The notes beneath the pieces are model-generated. The model saw only the letters and a program-made list of their open reading frames with translations. It was not told where the DNA came from and ran no database searches. A program made the position numbers and the translations under genes. This document shows positions 60,801-64,000 of a stretch of 64,000 nt of DNA, in pieces. Numbering within the stretch: position 1 is the stretch's first letter; each line of letters opens with the position of its first letter. The stretch spans positions 2,810,793-2,874,792 of the forward strand of contig NC_018392.1 of the NCBI RefSeq assembly GCF_000208865.1, read 5' to 3'. The stretch comes from Neospora caninum Liverpool (lineage: Eukaryota > Apicomplexa > Conoidasida > Eucoccidiorida > Sarcocystidae).

Positions 60801-62398
60801 ATCAAGAACTGTCCGTAAAAGCCCGGTAGTGGGCGCCTGCAAAAAACGCAAAAGATATGCGAGAAAGGAAAAGAATGAACGAAGCGCGTGGGCGATAGCA
60901 ATAGCTGGGCACCGCCGAGGGGCGACACAGAGGGGAGAGAGAAAAGGAGAAAACGAGAGAGAAAAAAGAGAGAGAGCATACGGACAAAAAAGTGCGGGCG
61001 AGAAACAATGAGAAAAAAACCGTGGGCGAGACTCTGCACGCGTCGACTGTCCCTCGTGAGAATGTGAGGGGCGAAACGCATACACGGTCAGTCGCTGCTG
61101 TTCCACTTTCCGCCTGTACAGATCTGTCTTTCGCCGAAATTCCTTTTCAATTCTTGTTAAAGCTAAACGGCAACCCCTGTGCCTCTAGCCGTACCGTGTC
61201 CCAGGAACTTCGTGGAGTGCCGTAACGAGAGCTTGCGTGCCTGCAAGCGATGCTGCGATGGACTTCCTTCGGTCTTGCGTCGCATCGTCGTCTCTCTCTT
61301 CTTCCTTGACCAAGAAACTTCTCTCTCCCGCTGTCTGTCCTGCGTCAGCCTCGTCTCTATCCGCCTTTCTTTGCCTCTCTTCCTCGCCTGTATGGCGACT
61401 CTCCTCGCTCTCTCTCGCCGGGATACCGCCCAGAAGAGCCCCAGAGACAGCCGCGCCCGGGCGCGAGGAGACACCTGTCTCCCCGCGGCTCGCCCGTTCT
61501 GCCTGGGCGGCGTACGCGGTCGCGAGCCTCTCCACAGTCGCGTTTTCCGCCGTCAGCTCCATGTAAAACTCCGCGGGGTTTACGTAAGGGGGGAGGGGAA
61601 AGCCTGAAAACGGAGAACAAACGCAGGGCGGAGGCTGAGACACGTCGATACCACGGGCAATCGCCAGAGGAAGACCGCGGCGCGAAAGGAGACGAGTCGC
61701 GAATGAAAACCCGCGACAAACGGTGGACGTACCCAGAGCTGAGAAATACGCTTCCATCTGCGACCGAGGGCCGTTGTACAGACACCGGCCTTGTGCGAGG
61801 AGAAGAATTTCGTCAAAAAGTTCAAACACCTCGACTCGCGGCTGGTGAATGACAACGAGGAAGGAGACGCAGCAGGTCTTCGCCACTTCGCGGATTCCCA
61901 GCATCAGCGCCTCTGCATCTGTCGAACTCAAACCTGAAGACGCAAAAGTGCGTAGACAACACAAAAAACGACCGCTCACGGCAACCCCCGAGAGAATCCG
62001 GGGAGCGCGAAATTCGCCTGGCGCGTCGGACTGCGCGTCACAAAACTCAGAACGATCCCAAAGAGGATCTTGCGTGGCTCTCTTTTGTGCGACGCCTTTG
62101 CATGTGCGACAGCGTCGCTTGCCTTCCAGCGCGTCTGCATACTTTTTGCGAAGCCCAGAACCTACCGGAAGTCGGCTCGTCGCAGAAGGCGAGACTCGCG
62201 TTCGTGACCAGGGCCCGACCTATCACCAGCCGGCGTTTCTGGCCCCCAGACACGCCCCGGACGACGGTGTTGCCGACGCGCTGAACCGGCGAGGCAAAAC
62301 AACACGCAGAGACGCAGTCCCCAGCCACAGGCGCGCGTCTCTACACCGTCTCAGCAACAGACCCAAGCACACACCCCACCCAAAGGCGGCCCTTGGCG

Positions 62399-62430
<32 letters not shown>

Positions 62431-63473
62431 CAATATATATATGTATGTAGGGGGAGAAGGAAGCAGTGATGCAAATGCAGAAGACCGTCGGTAGATCTAC
62501 CGCCGAGGAGAGAACATGAGACAAATGCACGCGTGAAAGCGAATATCTGCCAACAAATCCTAACAAAACAGATACGCACATGCACTTGCACATTATGTAC
62601 ATACACAGATACATACGCGTATACACAAACATATGTACACACATGCAGAGGTGTACAGCTACATGGGTGGCATGGTGCTCACTGGAGTACGAGATTCCTT
62701 TGTTTCCACGCTTGTTCGCCTTCTTCGGTCTCATTTTGTCTGCCCACGAGCTATTCGCGTCGGACACCCACCTGGCGCGCGACGCGCTCGAGACCGAGGA
62801 AAGAGAGAGTTGCATCAACCAGCTTCTTCTGGTCTTCCTTCGAACGCCCCGACTTTAAAGCCGCCGCGAATGCCAGCACTTCCCAGACCTCCTCGTTCCC
62901 ATTAAAGATGTTATCCTACAAAAACGCAAGCCATATCTCCTCTTCAAACATACAAAAACTCATACGTACTTGCACATATATATATATATATATATATATA
63001 TGTTTTTATATAGGTACATGTGTATACATTTACAGACGTGTAAAAATGTATATATCTGTTTATCTTTGCGTTTGTGTGTTGACGGCCCTCGTCTCCACGA
63101 CAGAAGGTAAAAGCATAGATACGGATGTAGAGGTGGAAGCATATGCATGTGTATTTCTTTTTCTGCCTACAGAGCGTCGATCGCCACCCTGCCTTCACCT
63201 TCGCCCCTGAACACCTGATGATGTGCGTAGACGCATGCCCACATGCACGGCAAGTGTATGACTTGCATCTGCGTGCAAATCGCGTTTTCTGTACCTGAGG
63301 AGCATAGATGGAGAGAGCCTTGAAGCTCTTGTCATCGCGTTTCTTTCCGTCCACAAATACTTCTCCAGTGTACGCCCTTGGTATCTTCTTGTTCGCCAAC
63401 ACGTCGAGAAGAGTCGTCTTGCCGCTCCCGGAGGGCCCCAGGATTCCGACGACGCTCCCGCGCGGAAAGTCGC
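57868..63473 (-). CDS. ABCG (White/Brown) half transporter, 5' end missing
   Basis: ATP-driven half transporter with the ABCG order: nucleotide-binding domain first, then six membrane spans. It works as a dimer, usually moving lipids or sterols. Exons I can place: 63473-63295, 62915-62772, 62280-62166, 61933-61733, 61603-61195, 60836-60644, 60279-60157, one starting 59690, one ending 59413, one ending 58725 ([20 protein letters not shown]), and 58441-57868. Visible motifs: Walker [14 protein letters not shown]-loop YAPQ, signature [15 protein letters not shown], Walker [12 protein letters not shown]-loop VVIHQPR. The D-loop reads GLSST where GLDS is usual. Exon 61603-61195 adds a long charged linker. 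Membrane parts include [40 protein letters not shown] and [12 protein letters not shown]. The chain ends [10 protein letters not shown]. The first exon begins with a split codon, so more exons lie upstream, probably beyond 64000. The junction around 59.4-59.7 kb is unresolved. Confidence 0.88.
58951..59081. repeat. 26-bp tandem repeat, five copies, in ABCG intron
   Basis: Units of CGCCTCGACAGTAGACAAGA followed by GCGGGA, repeated five times with the first and last slightly divergent. The array lies in an intron near the 3' end of the transporter gene. Confidence 0.95.
60436..60456. repeat. (TA)n microsatellite in ABCG intron
   Basis: Short TA run in the intron between the exons ending 60644 and starting 60279. 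Confidence 0.9.
62399..62442. repeat. (TA)n microsatellite in ABCG intron
   Basis: TA run in the intron between the exons ending 62772 and starting 62280. Confidence 0.95.
62976..63002. repeat. (TA)n microsatellite in ABCG intron
   Basis: TA run in the intron between the exons ending 63295 and starting 62915. Confidence 0.95.
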
Positions 63474-63704
63474 CTGGAAAGAAAATCGCCGAAAACCCAA
63501 GAGACTTTTGACGAAACGCGGCAGACCTGACGAGGTCGAAAGGCAGCGAAAAAAAAACGCGACAAGCACGTAGAGCCGCGAGCAACAACGCACGAAGCAA
63601 ACAAGACAAAAAACAATGGCGGGAACGAAAGCAAGACCGACACGCCGAACCAAAGGGGAGAGACAAGATAGAGAGGCCGAACAGAGATCCGAGAGAAAAG
63701 AAAA

Positions 63705-64000
63705 GTGAACAAAGGGAGAAAGGCAAGGAAAGAGAGAAAGGCGAGGAAAGAGAGAAAGGCGAGGAAAGGGAGAAAGGCGAGGAAAGGGAGAAAGGCGAGG
63801 AAAGGGAGAAAAGCGAGGACAGAGAGAAAGGCGAGGAAGGGGAGAAAGGCGAGGACAGGGAGAAAGGCGAGGAAAGGGAGAAAGGCGAGGAAAGGGAGAA
63901 AGGCGAGGAAAGGGAGAAAGGCGAGGAAAGGGAGAAAGGCGAGGAAAGGGAGAAAAGCGAGGAAAGAGAGAAAGGCAAGGAAGGGGAGAAAAGCGAGGAC
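63705..64000. repeat. 18-bp purine-rich minisatellite at window edge
   Basis: Tandem units GAGGAAAGGGAGAAAGGC with minor variants continue to the end of the window. On the minus strand they read as FSLSSP hexapeptides, but that frame starts with TTG. The array lies upstream of the first visible ABCG exon, in an intron or leader. 63474-63704 shows nothing coding. Confidence 0.92.

Noticed and set aside
63195..63978. Leftward frame with FSLSSP repeats joined to the ABCG Walker A exon
   Set aside because: It starts with TTG, is an 18-bp minisatellite, and a clear acceptor at 63473 separates it from the real exon.
1..64000. tRNA, rRNA, CRISPR or transposase genes
   Set aside because: I saw no cloverleaf-type internal promoter pairs, no rRNA blocks, no spaced direct-repeat arrays of CRISPR type and no transposase motif; tandem repeats here are micro- and minisatellites.

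Overview
The window reads as nuclear DNA of a tissue-cyst coccidian (Toxoplasma/Neospora/Hammondia type). The grounds are many-intron genes, pyrimidine-rich leaders, Ser/Arg-rich proteins, TA microsatellites in introns, and three kinds of secretory product typical of these parasites: a microneme-like EGF membrane protein, a small secreted protein with an RRLxE (TEXEL-type) motif, and a repeat-rich secreted or anchored protein. I cannot fix the species from sequence alone. All exon boundaries were derived by eye from splice signals, reading phase and family alignment.

Layout: 121-882 (-) possible secreted protein of unknown function; 5306-7636 (-) EGF-repeat transmembrane protein; about 9 kb without a gene I can defend, containing a pyrimidine-rich block (10.2-11.6 kb) and a 152-bp tandem duplication; 16598-18571 (+) Ser-rich hypothetical protein; 20970-28291 (-) 2-oxoglutarate dehydrogenase E1 in 11 exons; 32165-37384 (-) RTF1 of the PAF1 complex in 7 exons; 39712-42321 (+) rhomboid-family intramembrane protease with a very long leader; 44668-47802 (+) HemK2/N6AMT1-type methyltransferase in 6 exons; 49856-52955 (-) secreted or anchored protein with 81-bp (27-residue) tandem repeats in 4 exons; 56188-56685 (+) small secreted TEXEL protein; 57868-63473 (-) ABCG-type half transporter, 5' end probably outside the window.

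The genes form no operon. RTF1 and the rhomboid gene are divergent across 2.3 kb. The methyltransferase and repeat-protein genes are convergent. Housekeeping functions (TCA cycle, transcription elongation, release-factor methylation) are interleaved with parasite-specific secretory functions. The least described loci are the repeat protein, the TEXEL protein, the rhomboid with its leader, and the 16.6-18.6 kb ORF.
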